Below, piece after piece: positions 25,895 through 33,537 of a DNA stretch of 36,821 nt (positions within the stretch are counted from its first letter, which is position 1; each line of letters opens with the position of its first letter). The stretch covers positions 1-36,821 of the forward strand of contig VXRL01000073.1 in NCBI GenBank assembly GCA_009838515.1. Direction: 5' to 3'. A model generated the notes under the pieces. It had not been told where the DNA came from and searched no databases. It worked only from the letters and a program-made list of their open reading frames with translations. Both the position numbers and the translations under genes were made by a program. This DNA is from Terriglobia bacterium (lineage in GTDB: Bacteria; Acidobacteriota; Terriglobia; Bryobacterales; UBA6623).

Positions 25895-26323
25895 GTGACG
25901 GACCACGATTGGATTCCAGGGCTTCAGGGCGCATTGTCTGCCGATCAGGCATTGCAGATCGCCATGCGGCACGTGGAGATAGCCGAGCGGGCGTTCATGG
26001 CATCCCGGCAGTCGGCAGACTTGGCCGCCAGAGTGGCGAAGGCGGATATGGACGAGGAAATGGAACGCGCGATGCGATGGGACCGGCCCGTCCCGCCCAA
26101 CAGCCCGCTGATGGCAAAGATCGACACGGCTCTTGAGAACAGGAGAATGCATGCCGTGCAGGTGCTGGACGCGATGGAACGCTTGACGAGTGCCTTGACC
26201 ATCCTGCACGGGGCAATGAAGCGCTCCGAAGGTTGCCAAGATGCGGCAACGATCTTTGAGCGGTGCGTCAAGGCGATGGCGGACACAACGGACTTCGCCG
26301 ACGACATTCTGCCCAAGCGCTAG
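25895..26323 (+). CDS. Unknown small helical protein
   Basis: A 142-aa protein with no family I recognise. It is mainly helical and polar, rich in Met, Ala, Glu and Arg (ALQIAMRHVEIAERAFMASRQ style), without signal or membrane segment. GTG 25895 has an AAGG eight bases upstream. Codon use is GC-rich at third positions and amino acid composition is normal, whereas the antisense frame is Ser/Arg-rich as shadows usually are. A TACAAT hexamer (25792-25797) lies about 100 nt upstream. Confidence 0.55.
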   Translation: MTDHDWIPGLQGALSADQALQIAMRHVEIAERAFMASRQSADLAARVAKADMDEEMERAMRWDRPVPPNSPLMAKIDTALENRRMHAVQVLDAMERLTSALTILHGAMKRSEGCQDAATIFERCVKAMADTTDFADDILPKR

Positions 26324-26674
26324 CCTCGGCACCCTTAACCTGCGCTGGATCGGTACGGGCCGAAGAGGCGGTTTGCCGCATTTGTCCCTCGTCGGAGGAT
26401 TCAGCGGATGCCCCGGTACGTCGCCTTGACGACTACCGGGCGGAGCGAGCGGCAGCGCAGGCCGCACGGAATTGTCGCGCACCCTGTGATGAGGAGTCGA
26501 GTCGCCCAAGGGAGTCTCGACCCATCTGGGCAGAGAGCATTGCGGCGAGACTGCGCCAGCGCCTATGATGGGAGCCGCCGAAAGGGCGCGCGGCACTTGT
26601 CCAGCAGCCGCCGGGAATGCAACGCCGAATGTAACGGCAGCCCCGGCCGGTGCGTCAAGTGTTGATAGTAGGCG
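26324..26674 (+). other. Gene-free gap with a possible promoter
   Basis: About 350 nt without a credible gene. TTGCGG (26541-26546) and TATGAT (26565-26570) are 18 nt apart, a plausible sigma70-type promoter with a leader of about 98 nt to the TonB-domain gene. No hairpin terminator is evident behind the preceding gene. Confidence 0.4.
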
Positions 26675-27958
26675 ATGCCGAATCTGCAGTATCAGGACCC
26701 GCATTCAGAGCCCGGCCCAGGCACTCCGGAATTCGGCCCGCTAGTCATAGACTCCCTCCACGTCGGGTGGTGGCGCAACCTGCTCAACGAGGTTGCGGAG
26801 ATGACCAACCCGCCCGAGCGCATCCAGATCCCGGACTATCCCCCGGCGCGGCCAGGGGAGTACGACTTCCGCGACCCCAATGTGTACTCGCTCGGCCGCC
26901 CGTGGTGGCTGGCGATCGTAGACACCTTGGGCGCGATGCGGGAATACGCGAAGCTGCCGCCGCCGCCAACATACCCGCCAGCGCGGCCGGGGATGCCGGA
27001 CCTGCCGCCGCTCACCCTCCGCACGCTGGCGCTGCCTTGGTGGCTTGGATTGCTGGAGAGCTATCGGCTCGAGCAGGAGATGCGCAACGCACCTCCGCTG
27101 GTCGTGACATCGAAGCCGATCCAAGTCAAGGAGATCTGGGGAGATTTCAGCCGCCGCAAGGATGGCATGATCGCCACGGCCTGCATGCACGCGCTGGTCG
27201 TGCTGCTGATGTTCGGCTTTCAAGACAACGAGTACGTCGCGTCGCGCTCGGGTACCGTCACGCTGGTCGTTCCAGTCGACGTCTCGCCGTACCTCGCCCA
27301 GTTGCAGGCACCCCCCAGGCCCGATCCCGGCGAGAGTGGCGGGGGCGGCGGCGGCGGCGCGAACTCTCCGATGCCCGCGAGCCGCGGCAAGCTGCCGCGA
27401 TTCTCGCTGGAGCCGCAACTCGCTCCGCCTAGCCCGATCATCCGCAATCGCAACCCGAAACTGTCCGTAGAACCGACGGTCCGCGTCCCGCCCGATATCA
27501 GCGTCCCGGACGTTGACCTTTCGGTGTTCGGGGACCCGTTCGGGGCGGACGGTCCGCCGTCGGCGGGTCCGGGCACGGGTGGCGGTATCGGATCGGGCCG
27601 TGGCACCGGCGTTGGATCGGGCCGCGGATCTGGAGTCGGCCCAGGATCTGGCGGCGGGATTGGCGGCGGAGTCTTCCGTATCGGCGGAGGGGTGTCAAGC
27701 CCGCGCCTGCTGTCCAAGATCGAGCCGGAATATTCCGAGGAGGCCCGCAAGGCGAAGTACCAGGGCGTGGTCATGCTGTCGGTTGAAATCTGGGAGGACG
27801 GGCTCCCCCACAACATCCGCGTGGTGCGCAGCCTCGGACTGGGCTTGGACGAGAAGGCCGTCGAGGCGGTCCGGCAATGGCGCTTCAGCCCTGGCAAGAA
27901 GGATGGCAAGCCGGTGCGCGTCCAAGCGCAGATCGAAGTTAGCTTCCGCCTGCTGTAG
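26675..27958 (+). CDS. TonB-family energy transducer with WW repeats
   Basis: A 427-aa protein. The N-terminal 120 residues hold three similar segments around a WW pair (SLHVGWWRNLL, SLGRPWWLAIV, TLALPWWLGLL), two of them linked by YPPARPG. One membrane helix follows (about 169-190, TACMHALVVLLMFGF), then a Pro/Gly-rich periplasmic region with a polyglycine run (about 219-227) and a GSGRG-type repeat (about 300-332). The last 90 residues are a TonB C-terminal domain (SSPRLLSKIEPEYSEEARKA..G.V.L.V.I..DG). Such proteins pass proton-motive energy to outer-membrane receptors; the unusual cytoplasmic N-terminus hints at a regulatory or contractile-style variant. No ExbB/ExbD gene is nearby. Confidence 0.85.
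   Translation: MPNLQYQDPHSEPGPGTPEFGPLVIDSLHVGWWRNLLNEVAEMTNPPERIQIPDYPPARPGEYDFRDPNVYSLGRPWWLAIVDTLGAMREYAKLPPPPTYPPARPGMPDLPPLTLRTLALPWWLGLLESYRLEQEMRNAPPLVVTSKPIQVKEIWGDFSRRKDGMIATACMHALVVLLMFGFQDNEYVASRSGTVTLVVPVDVSPYLAQLQAPPRPDPGESGGGGGGGANSPMPASRGKLPRFSLEPQLAPPSPIIRNRNPKLSVEPTVRVPPDISVPDVDLSVFGDPFGADGPPSAGPGTGGGIGSGRGTGVGSGRGSGVGPGSGGGIGGGVFRIGGGVSSPRLLSKIEPEYSEEARKAKYQGVVMLSVEIWEDGLPHNIRVVRSLGLGLDEKAVEAVRQWRFSPGKKDGKPVRVQAQIEVSFRLL
27692..27955 (+). repeat. Duplicated TonB domain, copy 1
   Basis: This 264-nt segment codes the TonB C-terminal domain and has a second copy at 28795-29058. By hand alignment of 91 residues around it, 77 are identical to the other copy, pointing to a fairly recent tandem duplication or gene conversion. 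Confidence 0.8.
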
Positions 27959-28100
27959 GCAAAGTCGACTTGCTGCGGGAAGTAGTCGGCATGCGCAGCC
28001 GCAAGGCGGCACGCATTGCCGCCCGATAGATGCTTTCGAACGAGGTCGCACGGCGTGCAAGCGCTCGTGTACGGCGAGGGGACGAAAGCCGTCTGGGCGG

Positions 28101-28106
28101 TAGACT
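28101..28106 (+). promoter_or_regulatory. Putative -10 element TAGACT, leaderless
   Basis: TAGACT ends 7 nt before ATG 28114, so a transcript starting at the usual distance would begin at or next to the start codon. No ribosome-binding site is seen, in keeping with a leaderless mRNA. Confidence 0.4.
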
Positions 28107-28113
28107 GTGTGAG

Positions 28114-29079
28114 ATGGTACGCCAAGTCCCGATAGCTCTCGCAGCACTAGCTGTTCTCGGTCAGGTGGCGACCGCCGAGTCTAGCCCAAGCCCGGCCGAC
28201 CGCTTCGCGCTGTATAACCTTTGTGCGCCCATCGGGCTGTTGGTCGAGGAACTGCGGGAAGGCGGTGCTTCCACCGGTCTTGCAACGGTGCGATTGAAGG
28301 CGTTGGCGGAGGACCGATTGCGAGCGATCGGGTTGCACGAGTCTGATGCCGCGACTTTTCTGATTGTGGCTGCAAGCCGTTATGCGGTCCAGTTGCGGTA
28401 TATGAAACCGGTCGTCGACGTTGCGAGCGGAGAGACCCGGACAATCCAGACGTTTTCCAGTTCGGCTGAGGTGCGCGACGGAACAGCTGCGGGCATCATT
28501 CTAGAGGTCTCGAAGCTATTGGATGGTTTCTTGGTCCGCTACAGGCGGGTGAATGAGCCCGAATGCGGCAACGAAAACCAACCGAAGCTAGCTAGCCGCG
28601 AATCGACGGTCAACCCTCTCCGTGGCGGAAGAGAAGGGACAGCCAGTCCAACGGAATCCGGTCCGCCGCGGTTAAGGAGGACACCCCGGGAAACAGGACA
28701 GGAAGAGGGCACGGGCGGCATCCGATGGGGACGCATGTGGCCAGTTCCAGAATCTGAGAGCGACGAGTCAAGGGTTCACCGAACTGGCGGCGAAGTCTCC
28801 AGTCCACGCCTTCTGTCCAAAGTCGAACCAAACTACACCGAAAAGGCTCGGAAGGCGGGGTTGGAAGGCGTGGTCATGCTATCGATCGAAATCTGGGAAG
28901 ACGGTCGCCCCCATAACATCCGCGTAATGCGCGGCCTAGGGCTGGGCTTAGACGAAGAGGCGGTCGAGGCAGTCCGGCAATGGCGTTTCAGCCCGGGCAA
29001 GAAGGATGGCAAGCCGGTGAAGGTCCAAGCGCAGATTGAAGTCAGCTTCCGCCTGCTAGAGAGACCGGATCAGCTGTGA
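28114..29079 (+). CDS. Periplasmic protein with TonB C-terminal domain
   Basis: A 321-aa protein with a Sec signal (MVRQVPIALAALAVLGQVATA) and no later membrane helix. The middle 28-150 is a helical/strand domain of unknown type (LLVEELREGGASTGLATVRL...); a polar Arg/Glu/Pro-rich linker follows. The last 95 residues are a TonB C-terminal domain almost identical to that of the upstream gene. Without a membrane anchor it cannot couple to ExbBD in the usual way, so it may bind receptors or peptidoglycan or act as a decoy. ATG 28114 is chosen for the signal peptide; an in-frame start at 28030 adds 28 basic residues of poor composition. Confidence 0.75.
   Translation: MVRQVPIALAALAVLGQVATAESSPSPADRFALYNLCAPIGLLVEELREGGASTGLATVRLKALAEDRLRAIGLHESDAATFLIVAASRYAVQLRYMKPVVDVASGETRTIQTFSSSAEVRDGTAAGIILEVSKLLDGFLVRYRRVNEPECGNENQPKLASRESTVNPLRGGREGTASPTESGPPRLRRTPRETGQEEGTGGIRWGRMWPVPESESDESRVHRTGGEVSSPRLLSKVEPNYTEKARKAGLEGVVMLSIEIWEDGRPHNIRVMRGLGLGLDEEAVEAVRQWRFSPGKKDGKPVKVQAQIEVSFRLLERPDQL
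28795..29058 (+). repeat. Duplicated TonB domain, copy 2
   Basis: Second copy of the 264-nt TonB-domain segment at 27692-27955; the flanking parts of the two genes are unrelated, so only the domain was copied. Confidence 0.8.
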
Positions 29080-29161
29080 GCCCACAAACTACGAGCAATT
29101 CCGAAGTGAGCTTGCGCAATGATTGGGTCTAATAGGCCTGTCGCCTGAGAATCGCCGGTGC

Positions 29162-29167
29162 TAGACT
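29162..29167 (+). promoter_or_regulatory. Putative extended -10 element TGC-TAGACT, leaderless
   Basis: TGC precedes TAGACT, whose end is 7 nt before ATG 29175. This predicts a leaderless sulfatase mRNA. Confidence 0.45.
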
Positions 29168-29174
29168 CGCTCTC

Positions 29175-30599
29175 ATGCCTGCAATGGATCGTCGCGAGTT
29201 CCTAGCAGCGGCATCTGGCGCTGCCACAGTCAGTGGCGGATGCGAAACCGCGAAGGCCCCGACCAATATCCTCTTCGTGCTCGCGGACCAATGGCGCAGC
29301 AGCGCCTTGGGCTGCGGGTCGGACGCGGTCGTGCGGACACCGTACATCGACGGCCTGGCCGCTGAAGGCGCGAATTGGCAAAGGGCTTATGCCGCCAATC
29401 CCGTTTGCACGCCCAATCGAGCGTGCATCCTGACCGGGCGCCATTCCCACCAGACCGGCATGGTTCGCAACGACATCCAGCTGCCGCCGCAAGAGGTCTG
29501 CTGGCCGGAGCTGCTGCGCAGCGCCGGCTACGCCACCCACTATGTCGGCAAGTGGCACTTGGACGGCCCGCCCAAGCCGGGCTATGTGCCGCCCGGCTGG
29601 AGGCGCAGGGGCTTCGCAACGTTCGAAGGATTCAATCGCGGGCACGTCTACCACAGGCACTGGGGCTTCGACGACAGCGGCGAGCCGCTGGCCGAGATCG
29701 CCGCCGGCTTGGACCCGTACTACGAACCGACGCTGCAGACGGATCTGGCGATCGACTTCATGCGCCGAAACCAGGACCAGCCCTTCGCTTGCTTCCTCTC
29801 TTGGGGGCCGCCACACACGCCGTTCCGACCACCGGACGCGCACGACCTCTACGAACCTGGCGAGATCGTCCTGCGCGGAAACGTGCCTGCGGAGCACGAA
29901 GCGCGGGCGCGCAAGGATCTGGCCGGCTACTACGGCCTGTGCGAGTCGCTCGACCACGAGATGGGACGGCTCCTGGCATTCCTGGACGAGAGCGGTCTGC
30001 GCGACAACACGCTGTTGATCTTCACCTCCGACCACGGGGAGCTGGCCGGTTCGCACGGCAAGTACCGCAAGGGGGAACCGGAGAGCGAGTCGCTCCAAGT
30101 TCCGCTCATGATGCGGCTGCCGGGACGCGTCGCAGCCGGGTCGGAACCCGAGACCCTGATCAGTTCCGTGGACCTGATGCCCACGCTGCTCTCGCTTTGC
30201 GGGATGCCGGCCCCGGAAACCTGCGCCGGCTCTGACCTGTCGGGCGCGGTGACGCCGGGCGGAACGGCTCCGAGCGTCGATTCGGTCTATTGCGAGGGCA
30301 AGATCTTGAACGCACCCGAGCTGAGGCCGGGCACAAACAGCCCCGATGCCCGCCCGTGGCGGTCGCTTGTGACCCAACGCTACAAGCTGAACGTCCGTGC
30401 CGACTACTCGATCGTCGATCGATTGTTCGACCTGCAAGAAGATCCCCTGGAGTTGCGCAACCTTGCCAACACCGTCGAAAAACGCAGCTTGCAGGACGAC
30501 CTGCTGGCCGAGCTCAAGGCTTGGGGGCAAAGGACTGGCGATCCCTTCCCCGCCGCCCCGGAGCCTGCACGGAAGCGATACGAGAGCGGCGAAGGCTAG
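29175..30599 (+). CDS. Exported sulfatase (CTPNR type)
   Basis: A 474-aa formylglycine sulfatase. A Tat-like signal (DRREFLAAASGAA) ends in SGGC (C23), so it may be a Tat lipoprotein. NILFVLADQW gives the first metal ligands (D38). The modification site is C78-T-P-N-R82, which keeps the core CxPxR. GRHSHQTGM, YVGKWHL, SWGPPHTPF and FTSDHGELAGSHGKYRKG follow in the family order. It should cleave a sulfate ester outside the cytoplasm; the substrate is unknown. Of the two close ATGs (29175, 29184) the first fits the -10 spacing. It precedes an SMP-30 gene by 65 nt in the same direction. Confidence 0.9.
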   Translation: MPAMDRREFLAAASGAATVSGGCETAKAPTNILFVLADQWRSSALGCGSDAVVRTPYIDGLAAEGANWQRAYAANPVCTPNRACILTGRHSHQTGMVRNDIQLPPQEVCWPELLRSAGYATHYVGKWHLDGPPKPGYVPPGWRRRGFATFEGFNRGHVYHRHWGFDDSGEPLAEIAAGLDPYYEPTLQTDLAIDFMRRNQDQPFACFLSWGPPHTPFRPPDAHDLYEPGEIVLRGNVPAEHEARARKDLAGYYGLCESLDHEMGRLLAFLDESGLRDNTLLIFTSDHGELAGSHGKYRKGEPESESLQVPLMMRLPGRVAAGSEPETLISSVDLMPTLLSLCGMPAPETCAGSDLSGAVTPGGTAPSVDSVYCEGKILNAPELRPGTNSPDARPWRSLVTQRYKLNVRADYSIVDRLFDLQEDPLELRNLANTVEKRSLQDDLLAELKAWGQRTGDPFPAAPEPARKRYESGEG

Positions 30600-30649
30600 G
30601 GATTGCCGGCCGGAGTCAGATCCGACGCTTTGCGAAAGCCCGACTCTGC

Positions 30650-30655
30650 TACAGT
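30650..30655 (+). promoter_or_regulatory. Putative extended -10 element TGC-TACAGT
   Basis: TGC precedes TACAGT, ending 9 nt before ATG 30665; a TTTGCG lies upstream (30629-30634) at 15-nt spacing. Predicts a leaderless or nearly leaderless mRNA. Confidence 0.35.
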
Positions 30656-30664
30656 TGCGTACTT

Positions 30665-31726
30665 ATGAAGGATCCAGAATTGAGCCGCAGGGCGTTCGCC
30701 GCCGCGGCGGCCGGCGCCCTAGCGTTCCCGGTGCGCAGCCTCGCGCAACGGGACTGGACGAACGTCACGCCCACGCGGTATCCCGACCCTGATATCGTCT
30801 CGCTGGACAAGCGCTTCGACAAGTACAAGCTTGGCAACACGCCCATCCAGCGCCTGCATGTCGGGACTCTGTGGGCCGAAGGGCCAGCCTGGAACACAGT
30901 AGGCAAGTACTTGGTCTACTCCGACATCCCCAACAACGTGCAGTTGCGCTGGCTCGACGAAGACGGCCATGTGAGCGTGTTCCGCCATCCGTCCGGCAAT
31001 TCGAACGGCAATACCTTCGACTGGCAGGGGCGGCAACTGTCGTGCGAGCACGGCAATCGCCGCATCGTCCGCTACGAGTACAACGGCAGCGTCACGGTGC
31101 TGGCCGACAGCTGGGAGGGCAAGCGGTTGAATGCCCCCAATGACGCAGTAGTGGATCCCGATGGAAACATCTGGTTCACCGATCCGGGGTACGGCAGCCT
31201 GATGCACTACGAGGGCAACAAGGGGCCGCTGGAGATCAAGGAAGCGGTCTACCGCATCGATGGCCAGAGCGGAAAGATGGAAATGGTGACCGACGAGATC
31301 TTCAAGCCGAACGGACTGTGCTTCTCGCCCGACTACAAGCTTCTCTATATTGCTGACACGGGGGCTTCGCACTACCCGGAAGCCGAGCGCGAGATCAAGG
31401 TCTGGGACGTGGACAACGGGCGGACGCTGCGCAACGGCAGGCGCTTCGTGTCAATGATGATGGACGGCTTCGAGCAGGCCGGCAACGCAGACGGCATCCG
31501 CTGTGACACAGACGGCAACATCTGGTCGTCGGCCGGCTGGGTCGGTGACGGCTACGACGGCGTACACGTGTTCGCGCCGGACGGCGACAGGATCGGCCTG
31601 ATCAAGCTGCCGGAGATCTGCTCCAACGTGTGCTTTGGCGGAGTGAAGCGCAACCGCTTGTTCATGACGGCAAGCCAGAGCCTGTATGCGGTGTACGTGG
31701 AAGCGCAGGGAGCGCACATCACCTGA
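30665..31726 (+). CDS. Exported SMP-30/gluconolactonase-like protein
   Basis: A 353-aa six-bladed beta-propeller lactonase. The N-terminal Tat signal (LSRRAFAAAAAGALAF, cleavage near SLAQ) sends it to the periplasm. Metal-binding residues of the SMP-30/gluconolactonase family are in place: E72 (LWAEGPAWN), N159 (LNAPND), N216 (FKPNG) and D276 (GNADGIR). The blades carry the repeated xDPDGNIWFTD-type strands. Members hydrolyse sugar lactones, usually with a bound divalent metal. Between two sulfatases it could process the lactone of a desulfated sugar; that link is inferred from position. Confidence 0.92.
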   Translation: MKDPELSRRAFAAAAAGALAFPVRSLAQRDWTNVTPTRYPDPDIVSLDKRFDKYKLGNTPIQRLHVGTLWAEGPAWNTVGKYLVYSDIPNNVQLRWLDEDGHVSVFRHPSGNSNGNTFDWQGRQLSCEHGNRRIVRYEYNGSVTVLADSWEGKRLNAPNDAVVDPDGNIWFTDPGYGSLMHYEGNKGPLEIKEAVYRIDGQSGKMEMVTDEIFKPNGLCFSPDYKLLYIADTGASHYPEAEREIKVWDVDNGRTLRNGRRFVSMMMDGFEQAGNADGIRCDTDGNIWSSAGWVGDGYDGVHVFAPDGDRIGLIKLPEICSNVCFGGVKRNRLFMTASQSLYAVYVEAQGAHIT

Positions 31727-31743
31727 TCCCCTGGAGGCGCTGC

Positions 31744-31749
31744 TAGAAT
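31744..31749 (+). promoter_or_regulatory. Putative extended -10 element for selC
   Basis: TGC-TAGAAT ends 8 nt before the 5' end of tRNA-Sec, the right distance for transcription to start at the mature tRNA end. It is the clearest single support that the recurring hexamer is a promoter element. Confidence 0.45.
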
Positions 31750-31757
31750 CGGGCGAC

Positions 31758-31852
31758 GGAAGCTAATCCCGGCCGGTGTCGGGCCCGGTCTTCAAAACCG
31801 CTGTTTGGCGCTCCGCGTCAAGGGTGGGTTCGACTCCCACTAGCTTCCGCCA
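31758..31852 (+). tRNA. selC: tRNA-Sec (anticodon TCA)
   Basis: A 95-nt selenocysteine tRNA. An 8-bp acceptor stem GGAAGCTA/TAGCTTCC is perfect, with G73 and an encoded CCA. The anticodon loop CTTCAAA gives TCA (31792-31794). The long variable arm forms TTGGCGC/GCGTCAA, and the T arm is GTGGG-TTCGACT-CCCAC. The extended D arm is consistent with bacterial SelC. It reads UGA as selenocysteine together with SelB. The sulfatase gene starts 40 nt downstream. Confidence 0.95.
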
Positions 31853-31892
31853 CCCGCACGGGCCCCAAGCGACCCGCCTGATCCAACCTGCC

Positions 31893-33377
31893 ATGGCAAG
31901 CCGCCCGAACGTCCTGCTCATCTCGACCGATCACTGGCCCGCCGAACTACTCGGCGAAGCAGGCCATCCCGACATCCTTACGCCTACCTTGGACGAGCTG
32001 GCGCGCAGCGGCGTTCGCTTCCGCAACGCCTACGGAGAGTGCCCCGTGTGCATCCCGGCCCGGCGCACGCTGATGACGGGAGTCAGCCCCAGGACGCACG
32101 GCGATCGCGATTTCGGCGAGACCAAGCCAATGCCAGACCTGCCAACCATGGCCCAGACCTTTCGCGATGCAGGCTACCAAGCCAACGCGGTGGGCAAGCT
32201 GCACGTCTACCCGCAACGGAGCCGGATCGGCTTCGACGACGTCATTCTCGATGAGGAGGGACGTACGCAATACGGCGTGGTCGACGACTACGAAGCGTTC
32301 CTGGCCGATCAAGGCTACGCGGGGCGACAGTTCGACCACGGCATGAGCAACAACGACTACGCCACGCGACCGTGGCACTTGCCGGAGGAGCTTCACGCCA
32401 CGAACTGGGCGACCCAGCAGATGGTTCGCACCATCAAGCGCAGGGATCCGGGCAGGCCTGCGTTTTGGTTCCTCTCGTACAGGCACCCGCACCCGCCGAT
32501 CGTGCCAGTAGGAACGTATCTGGAGATGTACCAGAACGTCGAGCTGCGCTGGCCCACGCAGGCGATGTGGTGCCGCGAGGAACTGCCGTACCTGCTCCAG
32601 GCAGTTCGCGGGCGCGCAGCCCACATGGGACCGCGGCAGATCCAAGAGGCGCTGCAGGCCTTCTATGCACTCTGCACGCACATCGACCACCAGCTCAGGG
32701 TGGTTATCGGGACATTGCGCGAAGAGGCCCTGCTCGAGGACACCGCGATCTGCTTTACGTCCGATCACGGCGACATGCTGGGGCGGCACGGCATGTGGGC
32801 CAAGAGGCTCTTCTACGAGCCGTCAGCGAATATCCCGATGATCTTGGCGGGCCCGGACGGAGACGGGCGCGTAGGCCACCACCGGGTCGAAGACCGCTTG
32901 GTCGGCTGGCAGGACGTGATGCCGACCCTGCTCGATCTGGCCGGCATCGACGTGCCAGACAGCGTGGAGGGCTTGTCAATGGTCGGCGGGCGCGAGCGTG
33001 ACTGGCTCTATGGCGAAGTCGGCGAGCGCGAACACGCTACGCGCATGATTCGCAAGGGGCAGCACAAGCTGATCTACTACCCGGCCGGAAACATGCGACA
33101 GCTGTTCGACGTGGAATCCGACCCAGCCGAAATCTCGGACCTGTCCGGCAGACCTGAGCACGAATCGCTGCTGGAGGAGCTGACCCAGCTCTTAGTCGGC
33201 CAGCTCTACGGCGGCGACGAAAAATGGGTGCGAGACGGCAAGCTGGCCGGCCTCCCCAACCGCGAGTTCAGGCCGGGGCCGAACCGGGGCCTGTCAAGCC
33301 AGCGCGGGCATCATTGGCCCCCGCCGCCAAAGACGGACATGCGGCAGATTCAATGGCACAACGAAGATGACGCCTAG
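31893..33377 (+). CDS. Sulfatase (CIPAR type), no signal peptide
   Basis: A 494-aa formylglycine sulfatase. RPNVLLISTDHW supplies the metal ligand, C53-I-P-A-R57 is the modification site (core CxPxR), and AVGKLHVYPQ, SYRHPHPPIVP and FTSDHGDMLGRHGMWAKR follow. No signal peptide is present, so it is either cytoplasmic or the start is misjudged. ATG 31893 is the first codon that does not overlap the tRNA. The C-terminus is Pro/Arg-rich (HHWPPPPKTDM). Its substrate is unknown; a cytoplasmic sulfatase would act on imported oligosaccharide or small sulfated aromatics. Confidence 0.9.
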   Translation: MASRPNVLLISTDHWPAELLGEAGHPDILTPTLDELARSGVRFRNAYGECPVCIPARRTLMTGVSPRTHGDRDFGETKPMPDLPTMAQTFRDAGYQANAVGKLHVYPQRSRIGFDDVILDEEGRTQYGVVDDYEAFLADQGYAGRQFDHGMSNNDYATRPWHLPEELHATNWATQQMVRTIKRRDPGRPAFWFLSYRHPHPPIVPVGTYLEMYQNVELRWPTQAMWCREELPYLLQAVRGRAAHMGPRQIQEALQAFYALCTHIDHQLRVVIGTLREEALLEDTAICFTSDHGDMLGRHGMWAKRLFYEPSANIPMILAGPDGDGRVGHHRVEDRLVGWQDVMPTLLDLAGIDVPDSVEGLSMVGGRERDWLYGEVGEREHATRMIRKGQHKLIYYPAGNMRQLFDVESDPAEISDLSGRPEHESLLEELTQLLVGQLYGGDEKWVRDGKLAGLPNREFRPGPNRGLSSQRGHHWPPPPKTDMRQIQWHNEDDA

Positions 33378-33381
33378 CATC

Positions 33382-33405
33382 GCGGGCCCGGCAGTCGCCG
33401 CCCGC
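33382..33405. terminator. Possible bidirectional hairpin
   Basis: GCGGG(CC)CGGC-AGTC-GCCG-CCCGC gives a 9-bp stem with a two-base bulge, placed between the converging sulfatase and sulfotransferase genes. No U tract follows on either side. Confidence 0.3.
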
Positions 33406-33537
33406 TGGCGCGATTCGTCGTGTGTCGCGGAGACGATCGGACTCCGTTGCCGAGCCCCGGACCAGAGAACGGCGGGCGCTCAAGCGGAAGCGCGCAGGTT
33501 CCGGCCTGGGATGTGACAGGGTCTCGCGAGACGGAGG

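Noticed and set aside
26263..26568. Plus-strand open frame in the gap before the TonB gene
   Set aside because: Its only start lies inside the preceding gene and the sequence is Arg/Ala/Ser-rich without recognisable motifs.
29406..29422. CTPNR instead of CxPSR as a sign of a dead sulfatase
   Set aside because: The core CxPxR is kept and position four varies in active sulfatases, so it does not indicate inactivity.
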